Assembly (NCBI RefSeq): GCF_900112485.1
Contig: NZ_FOMG01000008.1
Location: 79,072-143,071 of the forward strand
Direction: 5' to 3'
Length of the DNA: 64,000 bases
From: Clostridium uliginosum
GTDB taxonomy: Bacteria > Bacillota > Clostridia > Clostridiales > Clostridiaceae
Shown here: piece after piece, positions 29,301-38,945 of the stretch
Layout: each line of letters begins with the position of its first letter
Numbering within the stretch: the stretch's first letter is position 1
The notes under the pieces: model-generated
What the model saw: only the letters and a program-made list of their open reading frames with translations
Databases searched by the model: none
Told to the model about the DNA's origin: nothing
Translations under genes and position numbers: made by a program

Positions 29301-30690
29301 TCAAGGCGTTGTTCATAGATATACAGAAGTTTTATTTGGTAAAGGACATACATTTAAAGCTGGTACAATAGGAACTGTTGCGGAAAAAACTGCATATGGA
29401 TATGTAAAAAAATATCTAGATGAGAGAGAAATTAGAGCATCACAAGCTGAAATAGAAAGGCTTACAATGGGATGTACAGGAATAAAAAGAACTACAGGAC
29501 AACATCCAGGTGGAATTATGGTTGTACCTTCAGATAATGAAATTTATAATTTTTGTCCAATTCAGCATCCAGCAGATGATAATGATACGGATATTGTAAC
29601 TACTCATTTTGACTATCATTCAATAAGTGGTAGATTATTAAAATTAGATATATTAGGGCATGATGATCCTACTGTGCTTAGAATGTTACAAGATTTAACG
29701 GGGTTAGATCCTAAGACAATACCTTTAAATGATGAGAAGGTTATGAGTCTTTTTATATCACCTGAAGCTTTAGGTGTTACAAAAGAAGAATTAGAATGTG
29801 AAGTTGGAAGTTATGGACTTCCTGAGTTTGGAACGAAATTTGTAAGGGGAATGCTTGTGGATACTCAGCCTAAAAGTTTTGCAGATTTAGTTAGAATATC
29901 AGGATTATCACATGGTACGGATGTTTGGCTTAATAATGCACAATATTATATAAAAGAAGGATTTACCACACTGAAAGATTGTATAGCAACAAGAGATGAT
30001 ATTATGGTTTATCTGATGTATAAGGAATTACCACCAAAAGTAGCATTTACTATAATGGAAAAAGTTAGAAAAGGAAAAGGTCTTTCAGAAGATGATGAGA
30101 AAATAATGAAAGAACATAAGGTTCCTGATTGGTATATTGATTCATGTAAAAAAATAAAGTATATGTTTCCTAAAGGTCATGCTGTTGCTTATGTAATGAT
30201 GGCAGTTAGAATAGCATATTACAAAGTGTATTATCCACAGGCTTATTATGCTACTTATTTTACAGTTAGAGCAGATGACTTTGATGCTGATTTAATATGT
30301 AGTGGAGAAGGTGCAATTCATAATAAGTTGCAGGAATTATATGAATTTGGTAATAAAGCAACAGTAAAAGACAAAGGACTTATTACAATATTGGAGCTAT
30401 CATTTGAGATGAATAAAAGAGGAATAAAATTTTTAAGAGTTGATTTATATAAATCAGAAGCAACTAAGTTTATAATTGAAGGTGAAATGCTTAGACCTCC
30501 ATTAAATGCACTCCAAGGTGTTGGAGATAATGCTGCAAAGAGTATAGTACAAGAAAGAGTAAATGGAGAATTTATTTCAAAAGAAGATTTGAGATTAAGA
30601 GCAAAGGTTTCAAAGACTGTAATAGAAACTTTAAGTAATCATGGATGTTTAGAAGGACTATCTGAAACAAATCAATTATCTTTATTTTAA
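26341..30690 (+). CDS. polC: DNA polymerase III alpha subunit PolC (Gram-positive type)
   Basis: PolC is the main replicative polymerase with built-in proofreading. The 1,449 residues run in the PolC order: N-terminal domain, a low-complexity Asn/Lys linker (about 190-230), an OB fold (about 236-340), a PHP domain ([11 protein letters not shown], about 353) interrupted by the DEDDh exonuclease ([10 protein letters not shown], about 438; HNASFDTGF), then the palm, with the cysteine zinc site CTKC...CPDC (about 923-952), and [12 protein letters not shown]. The start is TTG 26341 behind AAGGAGAG. proS, which lies before polC in Bacillus, is absent. Confidence 0.98.
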   Translation: MSQEFIQKLTKEINKNESLEDKQIQLLRFQFYKRSGILKVILKSMESLNSQEEEKLKRLIIKNLGFDINIELLCYKDVTNVSLEEINEKHWFNVAEEIAKKFPLCRPMLYSQNRKIENNMINIYSGNQTLLNHVLNKKINLLLATNINDIFNVCTKVNFKFDDTLLINEEYETTKKQENLKIIKEVMNNREVYKENKPNNTSQNNDKKDNYYKRNENKSDYSSYKKEPKDENTILGRSIKIEATSIKDIDETTGYVAIIGEVFKTDIIETKTGKTILTFYVTDYTSSITVKCFLKSQDKESVLDEVKKGLYCKVRGEAVYDTYAREVVIMGRDIAKMKKINRMDGAREKRIELHLHTNMSSMDGITCASKLIETASKWGHEAIAITDHGVVQAYPEAQTASKKNKIKILYGVEGYLVDNGVPIVINEKGNSLEDTFVVFDIETTGFSPVNDKIIEIGAVKIKNGEVIDKFSCFVNPERDIPYKITELTSINSDMVKNEENIQNVLPKFMEFCGECVIVAHNASFDTGFIKKNCRDLGIMFDLPIMDTVTLARFLYPELKKVKLNIVAKYLGISLENHHRAIDDAKATAEILLKSFEKIQEDYEIQDLRSLNELFLSKVDIKKQPTYHIIILAKTQEGLKNLYKLVSEAHINNFFRRPRTPKTLLSEMREGLIIGSACEAGELYRAILDGRSDQELKEIIEFYDYLEIQPIANNNFLLVKGSVRDEEELRNINKRIYRLGKECNKPTVATGDVHFLNPNDEAFRKIIMAGQGFSDADKQPPLYLKTTEEMLNEFSYLGEDIAKEVVIYNPKKISDSINVLKPIPDETYPPKIEGAEEDIKNMTLKKVHDIYGEVLPEVVQKRLDKELNSIINNGYAVLYLIAQKLVAKSTEDGYLVGSRGSVGSSFVATMSDITEVNGLPPHYVCTKCKKSEFFLDGSVSSGADLPDKNCPDCNIPYKKDGHDIPFETFLGFEGDKEPDIDLNFSGEYQGVVHRYTEVLFGKGHTFKAGTIGTVAEKTAYGYVKKYLDEREIRASQAEIERLTMGCTGIKRTTGQHPGGIMVVPSDNEIYNFCPIQHPADDNDTDIVTTHFDYHSISGRLLKLDILGHDDPTVLRMLQDLTGLDPKTIPLNDEKVMSLFISPEALGVTKEELECEVGSYGLPEFGTKFVRGMLVDTQPKSFADLVRISGLSHGTDVWLNNAQYYIKEGFTTLKDCIATRDDIMVYLMYKELPPKVAFTIMEKVRKGKGLSEDDEKIMKEHKVPDWYIDSCKKIKYMFPKGHAVAYVMMAVRIAYYKVYYPQAYYATYFTVRADDFDADLICSGEGAIHNKLQELYEFGNKATVKDKGLITILELSFEMNKRGIKFLRVDLYKSEATKFIIEGEMLRPPLNALQGVGDNAAKSIVQERVNGEFISKEDLRLRAKVSKTVIETLSNHGCLEGLSETNQLSLF

Positions 30691-30752
30691 TGACCATTTA
30701 TTGTTTTTTTAATGCTTAAAGGTTAAGATTTGACAGTTTTACGTATAAGCCC

Positions 30753-30781
30753 TTGTATTGTATTATCGTTTGTGATATGAT
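30753..30781 (+). promoter_or_regulatory. Promoter of the rimP-nusA-infB operon
   Basis: TTGTAT (30753-30758), 17-nt spacer, TATGAT (30776-30781). Transcription would begin near 30788, leaving a leader of about 165 nt before rimP. Confidence 0.65.
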
Positions 30782-30816
30782 GTAAGTAGTTTTTAATGGA
30801 AATAGATTAAAAAAGT

Positions 30817-30879
30817 GAGTGGGAAGGTTTGCCCGCTCTTTCTGTTTGTAACGCAACTACTTTAGATAGTTGCGTTTTT
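30817..30879 (+). promoter_or_regulatory. rimP-nusA leader: hairpin followed by an intrinsic terminator (attenuator)
   Basis: Two structures lie between the promoter and rimP: a hairpin GAGTGGG/CCCGCTC (30817-30838) and a strong terminator AACGCAACTA/TAGTTGCGTT with T-run (30850-30879). A terminator inside a leader implies attenuation. In Bacillus subtilis the same operon is autoregulated by NusA-dependent termination in its leader, so the same control is a reasonable inference here. Confidence 0.65.
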
Positions 30880-30954
30880 GATTACAAATTTATAATTAAA
30901 AACAAAATATGTATGCACATTAAAAATTGAATATTGAAAGGGAGGTTTAGAGAA

Positions 30955-31416
30955 TTGAAGAAAGATATTTTAATTGAAAAGATTGAAGCATTGGTAAAAC
31001 CAATTACTTTAGAATTATCATATGAGTTATATCATGTAGAATATATAAAAGAAAATGGAGAATTCTATTTAAGAATCTATATAGATAAACCAGAAGGAAA
31101 TATTTCACTAAGTGATTGTGAAGCTGTTTCTAGAAGAGTTAGCGAAACATTAGATGTAGAAGATCCAATTGAAGGTTCATATTATTTAGAAGTTTCTTCA
31201 CCAGGGCTTAATAGAGGTCTTTATAAAGAAGAACATTTTAAAAAGTTTATTGGAAGAGAAGTATTAGTAAGATTTAATGGTTCCTTTAATGGAATGAAAA
31301 ATATAAAGGGAATATTAAAAGATATAGTAGAAGATTTTATAATAGTTGAGGCAGAAACAGAAGTTAAAGTCCCACATGAAAAAATAAAATGTGCAAATTT
31401 AGAAGGGGAAATATAA
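30955..31416 (+). CDS. rimP: Ribosome maturation factor RimP
   Basis: RimP assists 30S assembly around the central pseudoknot. The 153-residue protein has the N-terminal domain ([60 protein letters not shown]) and a C-terminal Sm-like barrel. The start is TTG 30955, 9 nt after GGGAGG; an in-frame TTG at 30934 lies upstream of that SD. First gene of the rimP-nusA operon. Confidence 0.95.
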   Translation: MKKDILIEKIEALVKPITLELSYELYHVEYIKENGEFYLRIYIDKPEGNISLSDCEAVSRRVSETLDVEDPIEGSYYLEVSSPGLNRGLYKEEHFKKFIGREVLVRFNGSFNGMKNIKGILKDIVEDFIIVEAETEVKVPHEKIKCANLEGEI

Positions 31417-31433
31417 CGAGGAGGATATAAGAA

Positions 31434-32591
31434 ATGAATGAAGAGTTTATAGGCGCTCTTAAGGAGATAGTAAAGGAAAAGGGAATCTGTGAAGATTTAC
31501 TTTTTACAACTATTGAAGATGCTATGGTTGCAGCATATAAAAAGAATTATGCAAATTTAAATACATCTGCACAAAATGTGAAAATAAGCATTAATAGGGA
31601 AAGTGGTGAAATTCACGTATATGCTCAAAAAGTAGTAGTTGATGAAGTATATGATGAAGTAACCGAAATTTCATTAGAAGAAGCAAAAGAATTAAATCCT
31701 AAAAACGAAGTAGATGATATTGTGGATTTAGAAGTAACTCCTAAAAATTTCGGAAGAGTAGCAGCTCAACTTGCTAAGCAAGTAGTTACACAAAGAATTA
31801 AAGAAGCTGAAAGAAACATAATATATGATGAATATAAACAGCAAGAATTTGACATAATAACAGGAACTATACTAAGGAAAGATAAAGGCATGGTTTTTGT
31901 TACTTTAGGTAAATTAGAAGGAATAATTGGACCGAATGAACAAATGTCAAATGAAGAATATAAATTTAATGAAAAATTAAAATTATATATAGTTGAAGTA
32001 AAAAATACTTCAAAGGGAGCTCAAATTCATGTATCTAGGACTCATCCAGGACTTGTAAAGAGATTATTTGAACTTGAAGTTCCAGAAATCTTTAACGGGG
32101 TAGTTGAGATTAAAAGTATTTCAAGAGAAGCAGGTTCAAGAAGTAAAATTGCAGTTTATTCTAATGATGAAGAAGTAGATCCAATGGGTGCTTGTGTAGG
32201 ACCTAAGGGAGTAAGAGTACAAAATATAGTTAATGAACTTAGAAATGAAAAAATAGATATAATTAAATGGAGTAAAGATCCAGGAGAATTTATCTCTAAT
32301 GCTTTAAGTCCAGCAAAAGTATTAAGTGCTGAAGTTGATGAAAACACTAAATCTGCTAGAATAGTAGTAGATGATAATCAACTTTCTTTAGCAATTGGTA
32401 AAGAAGGTCAAAATGTAAGACTTGCAGCAAAACTTACAAATTGGAAAATAGATATAAAAAGTAAATCACAAAAAGAAGCTTTAGATGCAGAAGAAGAAAG
32501 ACTTTTAAATAATGAGGATTTAGTTATAGACGAAGAGGTTGTAACAGATTTAAGTGAAATAGAAAGTCAAAGTGAAGAAATAGAAGAATAG
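31434..32591 (+). CDS. nusA: Transcription termination/antitermination factor NusA
   Basis: NusA binds RNA polymerase and modulates pausing and termination. The 385-residue protein has the N-terminal polymerase-binding domain (about 1-125), an S1 domain (about 135-200), then two KH domains (VGPKGVRVQNIVNEL, IGKEGQNVRLAAKLT), and an acidic tail, without the C-terminal repeats of Proteobacteria. SD GAGGAGGATA. Confidence 0.97.
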   Translation: MNEEFIGALKEIVKEKGICEDLLFTTIEDAMVAAYKKNYANLNTSAQNVKISINRESGEIHVYAQKVVVDEVYDEVTEISLEEAKELNPKNEVDDIVDLEVTPKNFGRVAAQLAKQVVTQRIKEAERNIIYDEYKQQEFDIITGTILRKDKGMVFVTLGKLEGIIGPNEQMSNEEYKFNEKLKLYIVEVKNTSKGAQIHVSRTHPGLVKRLFELEVPEIFNGVVEIKSISREAGSRSKIAVYSNDEEVDPMGACVGPKGVRVQNIVNELRNEKIDIIKWSKDPGEFISNALSPAKVLSAEVDENTKSARIVVDDNQLSLAIGKEGQNVRLAAKLTNWKIDIKSKSQKEALDAEEERLLNNEDLVIDEEVVTDLSEIESQSEEIEE

Positions 32592-32604
32592 AGAGGTGCT
32601 TTTA

Positions 32605-32871
32605 ATGAAGGTTAAGAAGATTCCTCTAAGGATGTGTACTGGTTGCATGGAAATGAAGCCAAAAAAAGAATTAATCAGGATAGTTAAAAGCCCTGAAGGG
32701 GATATCTCAGTTGACTTAACTGGCAAAAAGTCTGGAAGAGGAGCGTATATCTGTAAGGATATAACGTGCTTTGAAAAGGCATTTAAAGCTAAAAGGTTAA
32801 GCAGAAACTTAGAAAGTCCTATAAGTGAAGAAATTTATGAAAGACTAAAGGATGAAATAGGAAATGAATAA
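32605..32871 (+). CDS. rnpM: YlxR / RnpM family RNA-binding protein
   Basis: The 88-residue protein has the family signature RMCTGCMEMKPKKELIRIV and GRGAYICKDITCFEKA. The Bacillus homologue has been reported to bind RNase P RNA and modulate RNase P activity, hence RnpM. ATG 32605 is chosen because the in-frame GTG at 32596 lies inside the SD GAGAGGTG. It overlaps ylxQ by 8 nt. Confidence 0.93.
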   Translation: MKVKKIPLRMCTGCMEMKPKKELIRIVKSPEGDISVDLTGKKSGRGAYICKDITCFEKAFKAKRLSRNLESPISEEIYERLKDEIGNE

Positions 32872-33184
32872 GTTTTTTAATTTTTTAGGAATTGTAAAAA
32901 AGTCAGGAAATTTACTGCAAGGATATAGTAAATGTGATGATTTAAGAAATAAAACAAAAATCTATTTATTTATAATATCTAATGATTTATCAGAGTCGTC
33001 TAAAGAAAAATTTAAAAAACATTGTAGTCAAAAAAATGTACCATATATTGAAAATTTCTCCAAAGAACAATTGGGTATTCCACTTGGTCGTGATGAGATT
33101 ATGATTTTAGGAATTCTAGATAACAATATGGCAAAGAAATTACTAACATTATATGAGGAGGAGACGAAATATATGAGTAGATAA
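32864..33184 (+). CDS. ylxQ: L7Ae-family ribosomal-like protein YlxQ (RplGB)
   Basis: The 106-residue protein belongs to the L7Ae/L30e/Gadd45 fold that binds kink-turn RNA ([18 protein letters not shown] at the N-terminus, then [15 protein letters not shown]). Its function in bacteria is not well defined. It overlaps the rnpM stop and precedes infB, the standard order. Confidence 0.92.
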   Translation: MNKFFNFLGIVKKSGNLLQGYSKCDDLRNKTKIYLFIISNDLSESSKEKFKKHCSQKNVPYIENFSKEQLGIPLGRDEIMILGILDNNMAKKLLTLYEEETKYMSR

Positions 33185-33203
33185 TAATAACGGGGGTGAC
33201 TTT

Positions 33204-35279
33204 ATGTCAAAAATAAGAGTATATGAATTAGCAAAAGAGCTTAATATAAGTTCGAAAGATTTGATAACTTTACTAATGGATGAATTTGGTGTTGAAGTAA
33301 AAAACCATATGAGTACTATTGAGGATGAAGAAGCTAAATTAATAAAAGAATTAATTGCAACAAAATCTTCTGATAACGAAGAAACATCTTCAAAAGAAGA
33401 GTCAAAGACTTTAGTTGATGAGTATGAAGAAATTTTAGCTGATGAACTTAATAAAGGACAAAAGAAAAAGAAAAAATTAAAAAGAGAAGATAAGGATGAA
33501 GGTAAAGAAAATATGGATGAAATTCAAATGATGATTGAAATCGGAGAAACTATTACTGTTAAGGAATTAGCTGAAAAGCTAAATAAACCTTCAAATGATG
33601 TTATTAGAACATTAATCTTCTCAGGTGTTATGGCTGGCATAAACCAAGAAGTAGATTATGCAACAGCTGAAAAAGTATGTGCAGAATATGAAGTATTAGT
33701 AACTAAAAAAGAGATTAGTGAAGAACTTGAAGTTGTTGAAATTGAAGAAGATGAAGAAGAAAATCTTTCAAAGAGACCACCAATAGTAACAGTTATGGGT
33801 CATGTTGACCATGGTAAGACATCATTACTTGATGCTATAAGAAAAGCAAAAGTTACTGATTCAGAAGCTGGCGGAATTACTCAACATATTGGTGCTTATA
33901 CAATTAAGTTAAATGGAGAAGAAATCACATTTTTAGATACTCCAGGACATGAAGCATTTACAGCTATGAGAGCTCGTGGAGCACAAGTAACAGATGTTGT
34001 TATATTAGTTGTTGCAGCGGATGATGGTATTATGCCTCAAACTAAAGAAGCAATTGATCACTGTAAGGCAGCTGGAGTACCAATAGTTGTTGCAATAAAC
34101 AAAATTGATAAACCAGGTGCAAATCCAGATAGAGTTAAACAAGAATTAACAGAACATGGATTAGTAGTAGAAGAGTGGGGTGGAGATACTATATGTGAAG
34201 AAGTATCTGCAAGAGAAAACTTAAATATTGATAAGCTACTTGAAATGGTTCTTCTTACAGCTGAAATGCTTGAACTTAAAGCTAATAAAGATAGAAAAGC
34301 AAAAGGAACTGTAATAGAGGCTAAACTTGATAAAGGTAGAGGTTCAGTTGCAAGTTTATTAGTTCAAAACGGAACTTTACATGTTGGAGATTCAATCATG
34401 GTTGGATCTACATATGGTAGAATAAGAGCGATGTTTGATGATAGAGGTAAGAAGATTAAATCTGCAGGCCCATCAATTCCAGTAGAAGTACTAGGACTTT
34501 CAGAAGTTCCAGAAGCTGGAGATAGATTCCACCAAGTAAAAGATGAAAAGACTGCTAGAATAATGGCTGATGCAAGAAAACAAAAGGAAAAAGTTCAATC
34601 ATTAATGAGCAATCATAGAGTTTCATTAGAAGATTTATATAACCAAATAAGAGAAGGAAAAGTTAAAGAACTTGCAGTAATAGTTAAAGCAGATGTTCAA
34701 GGTTCTGTTCAAGCTATTAATCAATCTTTAGAAAAACTTTCAACTGATGATGTTAAAGTAAGAGTAATTCATGGCGCTGTTGGTGCAATTACAGAAACTG
34801 ATATAACTTTAGCAACTGCTTCAAATGCTATAGTTATAGGATTTAATGTAAGACCAGATAATAATGCTATAGCTCAAGCTGATAAAGAGGGCGTAGATAT
34901 AAAAACTTATAGAATAATCTATGATGCGATTGATGATATTAAATCAGCTATGATAGGTATGTTAGAACCTGAATATAAGGAAGTTATATTAGGAAGAGCA
35001 GAAATAAGAGAAACTTACAAGATTTCAAATGTTGGAACAATTGCTGGTACGTATGTATTAGATGGTAAGCTTCAAAGAAATGCTGAAACAAGAGTTATAA
35101 GAGATGGAATAGTTATTTTTGAATCTACTTTATCATCATTAAAGAGATTTAAAGATGATGCAAAAGAAGTTAATGCTGGGTATGAATGTGGTTTAACTGT
35201 AGATAAATTTAATAATATTAAAGAAGGCGACATCATTGAATGCTTTATGATGGAGGCAATTAAAAGAAAAGAGCTATAA
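33204..35279 (+). CDS. infB: Translation initiation factor IF-2
   Basis: IF-2 delivers fMet-tRNA and promotes subunit joining. The 691-residue protein has IF2N domains at the N-terminus ([38 protein letters not shown]), a short charged linker, then the G domain with GHVDHGKTS (about 199), DTPGHEAF and NKIDKPGA, followed by domains II-IV. SD GGGGGTGA. Confidence 0.98.
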   Translation: MSKIRVYELAKELNISSKDLITLLMDEFGVEVKNHMSTIEDEEAKLIKELIATKSSDNEETSSKEESKTLVDEYEEILADELNKGQKKKKKLKREDKDEGKENMDEIQMMIEIGETITVKELAEKLNKPSNDVIRTLIFSGVMAGINQEVDYATAEKVCAEYEVLVTKKEISEELEVVEIEEDEEENLSKRPPIVTVMGHVDHGKTSLLDAIRKAKVTDSEAGGITQHIGAYTIKLNGEEITFLDTPGHEAFTAMRARGAQVTDVVILVVAADDGIMPQTKEAIDHCKAAGVPIVVAINKIDKPGANPDRVKQELTEHGLVVEEWGGDTICEEVSARENLNIDKLLEMVLLTAEMLELKANKDRKAKGTVIEAKLDKGRGSVASLLVQNGTLHVGDSIMVGSTYGRIRAMFDDRGKKIKSAGPSIPVEVLGLSEVPEAGDRFHQVKDEKTARIMADARKQKEKVQSLMSNHRVSLEDLYNQIREGKVKELAVIVKADVQGSVQAINQSLEKLSTDDVKVRVIHGAVGAITETDITLATASNAIVIGFNVRPDNNAIAQADKEGVDIKTYRIIYDAIDDIKSAMIGMLEPEYKEVILGRAEIRETYKISNVGTIAGTYVLDGKLQRNAETRVIRDGIVIFESTLSSLKRFKDDAKEVNAGYECGLTVDKFNNIKEGDIIECFMMEAIKRKEL

Positions 35280-35294
35280 AAGAGGTGATAGAAA

Positions 35295-35645
35295 GTGCCA
35301 AACTATAGAGGCGGAAGAATTAATGAAGAATTCAAAAGAGAAATTAGTAGCATACTTCAAAATGAAATAAAAGATCCAAGACTTACAGCTATGATTTCGG
35401 TAACAGATGTTAAGGTTACTAAGGATTTAAGATATGCTAAGGTATATGTAAGTATCTTTTCTAAAAGTGATGATGAAAAGAAAAGTAATTTTGAAGCATT
35501 AAAGAGTGCTAGTGGATATATAAGAAAAACTATAGGCCAAAGAATAAATCTAAGACACAACCCAGAAATAATATTTGAATTAGATGACTCAATCAATTAT
35601 GCTATGCATATTGATGAGTTAATTCATAAGGTAAAAGACAAATAA
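35295..35645 (+). CDS. rbfA: Ribosome-binding factor A
   Basis: RbfA is a KH-type 30S maturation factor for the 5' end of 16S rRNA. The 116-residue product matches the family (INEEFKREISSILQNEIKDPRL, SVTDVKVTKDLRYAKVYVS). The start is GTG 35295 behind AGAGGTGATAG. Its stop overlaps the nrnA start by one base (TAATG). Confidence 0.96.
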   Translation: MPNYRGGRINEEFKREISSILQNEIKDPRLTAMISVTDVKVTKDLRYAKVYVSIFSKSDDEKKSNFEALKSASGYIRKTIGQRINLRHNPEIIFELDDSINYAMHIDELIHKVKDK

Positions 35646-36622
35646 TGTCTATTACAAGCATAAAGGAAGAAATAGTAAAATCAAAAAAGATTGGATTATC
35701 TTTTCATACATCTCCTGATGGAGATGCTATAGGAAGTACGTTATCACTTCTTAGGGCAATTAGAAGTATAGGAAAAGAGGCTTATATTATTTCAAGAGAT
35801 GTTATCCCAGATAACCTCTCTTTCCTTGCTTTATCTGAAGAAATCGATGGTAATACATTAGAACCAGATTCTAATACAGATTTAGTAATTGTATTAGATT
35901 GTGGGAATATTGATAGAATTTCCGCACATTTAGATAACTATGATGGAAAAATAATTAATATAGATCATCACTTATCTAATGAACAATATGGATTTATAAA
36001 TTATGTTGATCCTACATGTGCAGCTACAGCGGAAATATCATATTTATTAATAAAGGAATTAGGAATTGATTTTAATAAAAAAACTTCTTTAGAAATAGAT
36101 ATAGCTAAATCTATTTATACATCTTTAGTAACAGATACGGGTTCTTTTAGACACTCAAATGTGACAAAGAGAACTCATTTAATAGCTTCAGAGGTTATAG
36201 AATTAGGAATAGATAATAGTAAAATTCATAGTAATCTTTTTGATAATAAAGATTTTAATAAAGTAAAATTAATGGGTTGTATTCTAGCAAATGTAGAGCT
36301 TGCATTAGAAAATAAAGTAGCAGTAATGCAAATATCTAAAAATATATTAGAAAATTTTAATTTAATAAATGTGGATACTTCAGATATAATTTCAATTGGC
36401 CTTGGAATTAAAGGAGTAGAGGTAGCTTTATTATTGAAAGAATCAGAAAAAGGAATTAAGGTAAGTTTAAGATCTAAAAATAATGTTGATGTAAGAAAAG
36501 TGGCAGAATGTTATGGCGGTGGTGGTCATATGAAGGCAGCTGGAGCTATACAAAAAGATTTAGATTTAGAAACAGCAAAGAGTAATTTATTAAAGACTCT
36601 TAAAGAAGAGATGAAGTTATGA
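35645..36622 (+). CDS. nrnA: DHH-DHHA1 phosphoesterase NrnA (oligoribonuclease / pAp phosphatase)
   Basis: The 325-residue protein carries the DHH metal site (FHTSPDGDAIGS, VLDCGN, NIDHHLSNEQYG, TDTGSFRHSN) and the DHHA1 C-terminal domain with GGGGHMKAAG. NrnA degrades short RNA and dephosphorylates pAp. It is translationally coupled at both ends: TAATG with rbfA and ATGA with truB. The SD is weak (AAGGT). Confidence 0.95.
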   Translation: MSITSIKEEIVKSKKIGLSFHTSPDGDAIGSTLSLLRAIRSIGKEAYIISRDVIPDNLSFLALSEEIDGNTLEPDSNTDLVIVLDCGNIDRISAHLDNYDGKIINIDHHLSNEQYGFINYVDPTCAATAEISYLLIKELGIDFNKKTSLEIDIAKSIYTSLVTDTGSFRHSNVTKRTHLIASEVIELGIDNSKIHSNLFDNKDFNKVKLMGCILANVELALENKVAVMQISKNILENFNLINVDTSDIISIGLGIKGVEVALLLKESEKGIKVSLRSKNNVDVRKVAECYGGGGHMKAAGAIQKDLDLETAKSNLLKTLKEEMKL

Positions 36623-37494
36623 ATGGAATAATAAATGTATTTAAAAATAAGGGAATGTCTTCTTTTGATGTTGTTAGAAAAATAAAGTTTTTGGCAAAAG
36701 AAAAAAAAGTAGGACACACAGGAACTTTAGATCCAGAAGCAATAGGAGTATTACCTGTTTGTTTAGGAAAAGCCACAAAAATTATTGATTATATAATGGA
36801 TTCTAAAAAAGTATATGAAGTTAAACTTTTACTAGGAGTAAATACTACTACTTACGATTTAGAAGGAGAAATTATAAAAAAAAGAGATACATCAAATATT
36901 AAACAAGAAGATGTAAATGAAGTTATTTTATCTTTTCTAGGAGGATATGATCAAATTCCACCAATGTACTCAGCATTAAAACAAAATGGCGTAAGACTTT
37001 ATGATCTTGCAAGGCAAGGAATTGAAGTTGAAAGAGAAGCAAGACATATTATAATATATGATATTTTTGATATAAGTTATGATTTGCCATATGTATCAAT
37101 TAAAGTTTCTTGCTCTAAAGGAACATATATAAGAAGTTTATGTTATGATATTGGAGAAAAATTAAATGTTGGAGCAACCATGGTAGAACTAAAAAGAACC
37201 AGAACTTCAATATTTGATGAAAAAGATAGTATTAATATTGAAGAATTAACAGAAGAAAACATTAAAGATTACATTATAAGTATCGAGGAGGCACTTTCGT
37301 TTTATCCAAGATTAAATGTAAATACATCTTTTACAAAATTATTAGTAAATGGCGTAAAAGTATATGATAAAAGATTGAGTGACGAACATATAGAAAAAAA
37401 CACTTTATACAGAGTTTATGATAAAGAAGATACTTTTATAGGAATCGGAAAGCAAGATGATCAAGGATTTAAAATACAAAAGTTATTAGTTTAA
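36619..37494 (+). CDS. truB: tRNA pseudouridine-55 synthase TruB
   Basis: TruB isomerises U55 in the T loop of tRNA. The 291 residues contain GHTGTLDPEAIGVLPVCLG with catalytic D38, IPPMYSALKQNGVRLYDLARQG, and CSKGTYIRSLCYDIG. It overlaps nrnA by 4 nt (ATGA) and ribF follows 15 nt later. Confidence 0.97.
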   Translation: MNGIINVFKNKGMSSFDVVRKIKFLAKEKKVGHTGTLDPEAIGVLPVCLGKATKIIDYIMDSKKVYEVKLLLGVNTTTYDLEGEIIKKRDTSNIKQEDVNEVILSFLGGYDQIPPMYSALKQNGVRLYDLARQGIEVEREARHIIIYDIFDISYDLPYVSIKVSCSKGTYIRSLCYDIGEKLNVGATMVELKRTRTSIFDEKDSINIEELTEENIKDYIISIEEALSFYPRLNVNTSFTKLLVNGVKVYDKRLSDEHIEKNTLYRVYDKEDTFIGIGKQDDQGFKIQKLLV

Positions 37495-37509
37495 TTTAGG
37501 AGTAAAAGT

Positions 37510-38436
37510 ATGGTTATTATAGAAAACAACTTTGAAAATGTACAAACTTATGACAATTATATTGCACTTGGAAGTTTTGATGGATTACATATTGGACATT
37601 TATCTTTAATAGATAAGGTTATCGAAATTGCAAAAAACAATAATGGTAAGAGTATGGTTTTTACATTTAAAAATCATCCTAGAACATTTATAGACCCAGC
37701 AAGTACTATTAGACTTTTGATGGAGAATGATAATAAGATAGAAATCCTAAATAATAAAGGTATTGATATAGTGTGCTTTGAAGAGTTTAATGAAGAGTTT
37801 ATGAAAATAACACCTGAAAAATTTATAGAATTTTTATATACTAAGTTAAACGTAAAAGGTATAGTTGTAGGTTTTAATTATAAGTTTGGATATAAAAATT
37901 TAGGAGATATAAATCTTTTAAAGAAATTACAAGCCCAATATGGATATGAATTGTATGTTATGGATTCCTGTACATATAAAGATGAAGTTATAAGTAGTAC
38001 AAGAATTAGAAATGAATTGCAAGAAGGAAATGTTTTAGAAGCTAGTAATATGTTAAATAGACCTTATTCAATTAAAGGTGAAATTGTACATGGACGTAAA
38101 ATTGGTAGAAGTATTGGATTTCCTACAGCAAATTTATCTTATAATAAAAATATCCTTTTACCTAAAATAGGTGTATATTATACCAATGTTAAGGTAAATA
38201 ATAAAATATATAAGGGAATTACTTCAGTTGGAAATAATCCTACAGTTAATGGTAAGAAATTAACATTAGAAACTTATATTTTAGACTTTGATGAAAACAT
38301 TTATGGAGAAATTATAGTAGTTTACTTCATAAAAAAAATTAGAGATGAAAAAAAGTTTAATGGATTAGAGGAATTAGTAGCTGAGCTACAAAGAAACAAG
38401 TCTTTCGCAGATGAAGAGAATATTGTTATTAAATAA
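37510..38436 (+). CDS. ribF: Bifunctional riboflavin kinase / FAD synthetase
   Basis: RibF makes FMN and then FAD from riboflavin. The 308-residue protein has the N-terminal nucleotidyltransferase ([19 protein letters not shown]) and the C-terminal riboflavin kinase ([15 protein letters not shown]). SD TTAGGAGTAA. It links the translation operon to the rib operon at the end of the window, which makes its substrate. Confidence 0.97.
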   Translation: MVIIENNFENVQTYDNYIALGSFDGLHIGHLSLIDKVIEIAKNNNGKSMVFTFKNHPRTFIDPASTIRLLMENDNKIEILNNKGIDIVCFEEFNEEFMKITPEKFIEFLYTKLNVKGIVVGFNYKFGYKNLGDINLLKKLQAQYGYELYVMDSCTYKDEVISSTRIRNELQEGNVLEASNMLNRPYSIKGEIVHGRKIGRSIGFPTANLSYNKNILLPKIGVYYTNVKVNNKIYKGITSVGNNPTVNGKKLTLETYILDFDENIYGEIIVVYFIKKIRDEKKFNGLEELVAELQRNKSFADEENIVIK

Positions 38437-38444
38437 GAATATTA

Positions 38445-38555
38445 TTTACAACAATCCCTAGTTTTGATATAATACACATTGAACCTACTTCTAAGTTTAA
38501 AGGTGCCATCTTTTTACTTGGAACTAAGGGGATAAAAATACACGGAGGTGCACTT
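38445..38555 (+). promoter_or_regulatory. rpsO promoter and leader
   Basis: TTTACA (38445-38450), 17 nt, TATAAT (38468-38473) gives a strong promoter and a leader of about 75 nt, including GAACCTACTTCTAAGTTT and GGAACTAAGGGG, which may pair partly. Autoregulatory leaders bound by S15 exist in several bacteria; whether this is one needs a structure search. Confidence 0.6.
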
Positions 38556-38819
38556 ATGGATAAGGCAAGAAAATTAGAAATTATTAAGCAATTTGGAAGA
38601 GGCGAAGGAGATACTGGTTCACCAGAAGTTCAAATCGCATTATTAACAGAAAGAATCAACTCATTAACTGGACATTTAAAAGTTCACAAAAAAGATCATC
38701 ACTCAAGAAGAGGTCTTTTAATGATGGTTGGACATAGAAGAGGTCTTCTAAATTACTTAGCAGATCAAGATATCGAAAGATATAGAACTATACTAAAACA
38801 ATTAGGTTTAAGAAGATAA
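38556..38819 (+). CDS. rpsO: 30S ribosomal protein S15
   Basis: S15 is a primary binder of the 16S central domain. The 87 residues match fully ([47 protein letters not shown]). SD CGGAGGTG. It has its own promoter and terminator and precedes pnp as in most bacteria. Confidence 0.98.
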   Translation: MDKARKLEIIKQFGRGEGDTGSPEVQIALLTERINSLTGHLKVHKKDHHSRRGLLMMVGHRRGLLNYLADQDIERYRTILKQLGLRR

Positions 38820-38825
38820 TTTTTT

Positions 38826-38852
38826 AGAGCGGATCTTCCGCTCTATTATTTT
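38826..38852 (+). terminator. Intrinsic terminator after rpsO
   Basis: AGAGCGGA, loop TCT, TCCGCTCT, then ATTATTTT. Confidence 0.85.
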
Positions 38853-38868
38853 AAAAATTATAATATTA

Positions 38869-38910
38869 GGCATTGTAAAATAAATAACTAGTTATTTATT
38901 TAGAAATGCC
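38869..38910. mobile_element. Family A repeat, compact copy R5
   Basis: A nearly perfect 42-bp palindrome (GGCATTGTAAAATAAATAAC with its complement) flanked by TTA direct repeats (38866-38868, 38911-38913). It consists of little more than the two terminal repeats joined, between rpsO and pnp. Confidence 0.7.
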
Positions 38911-38945
38911 TTATAAAGATGAGCTCGAAGGGAGGGTTTCATAAG

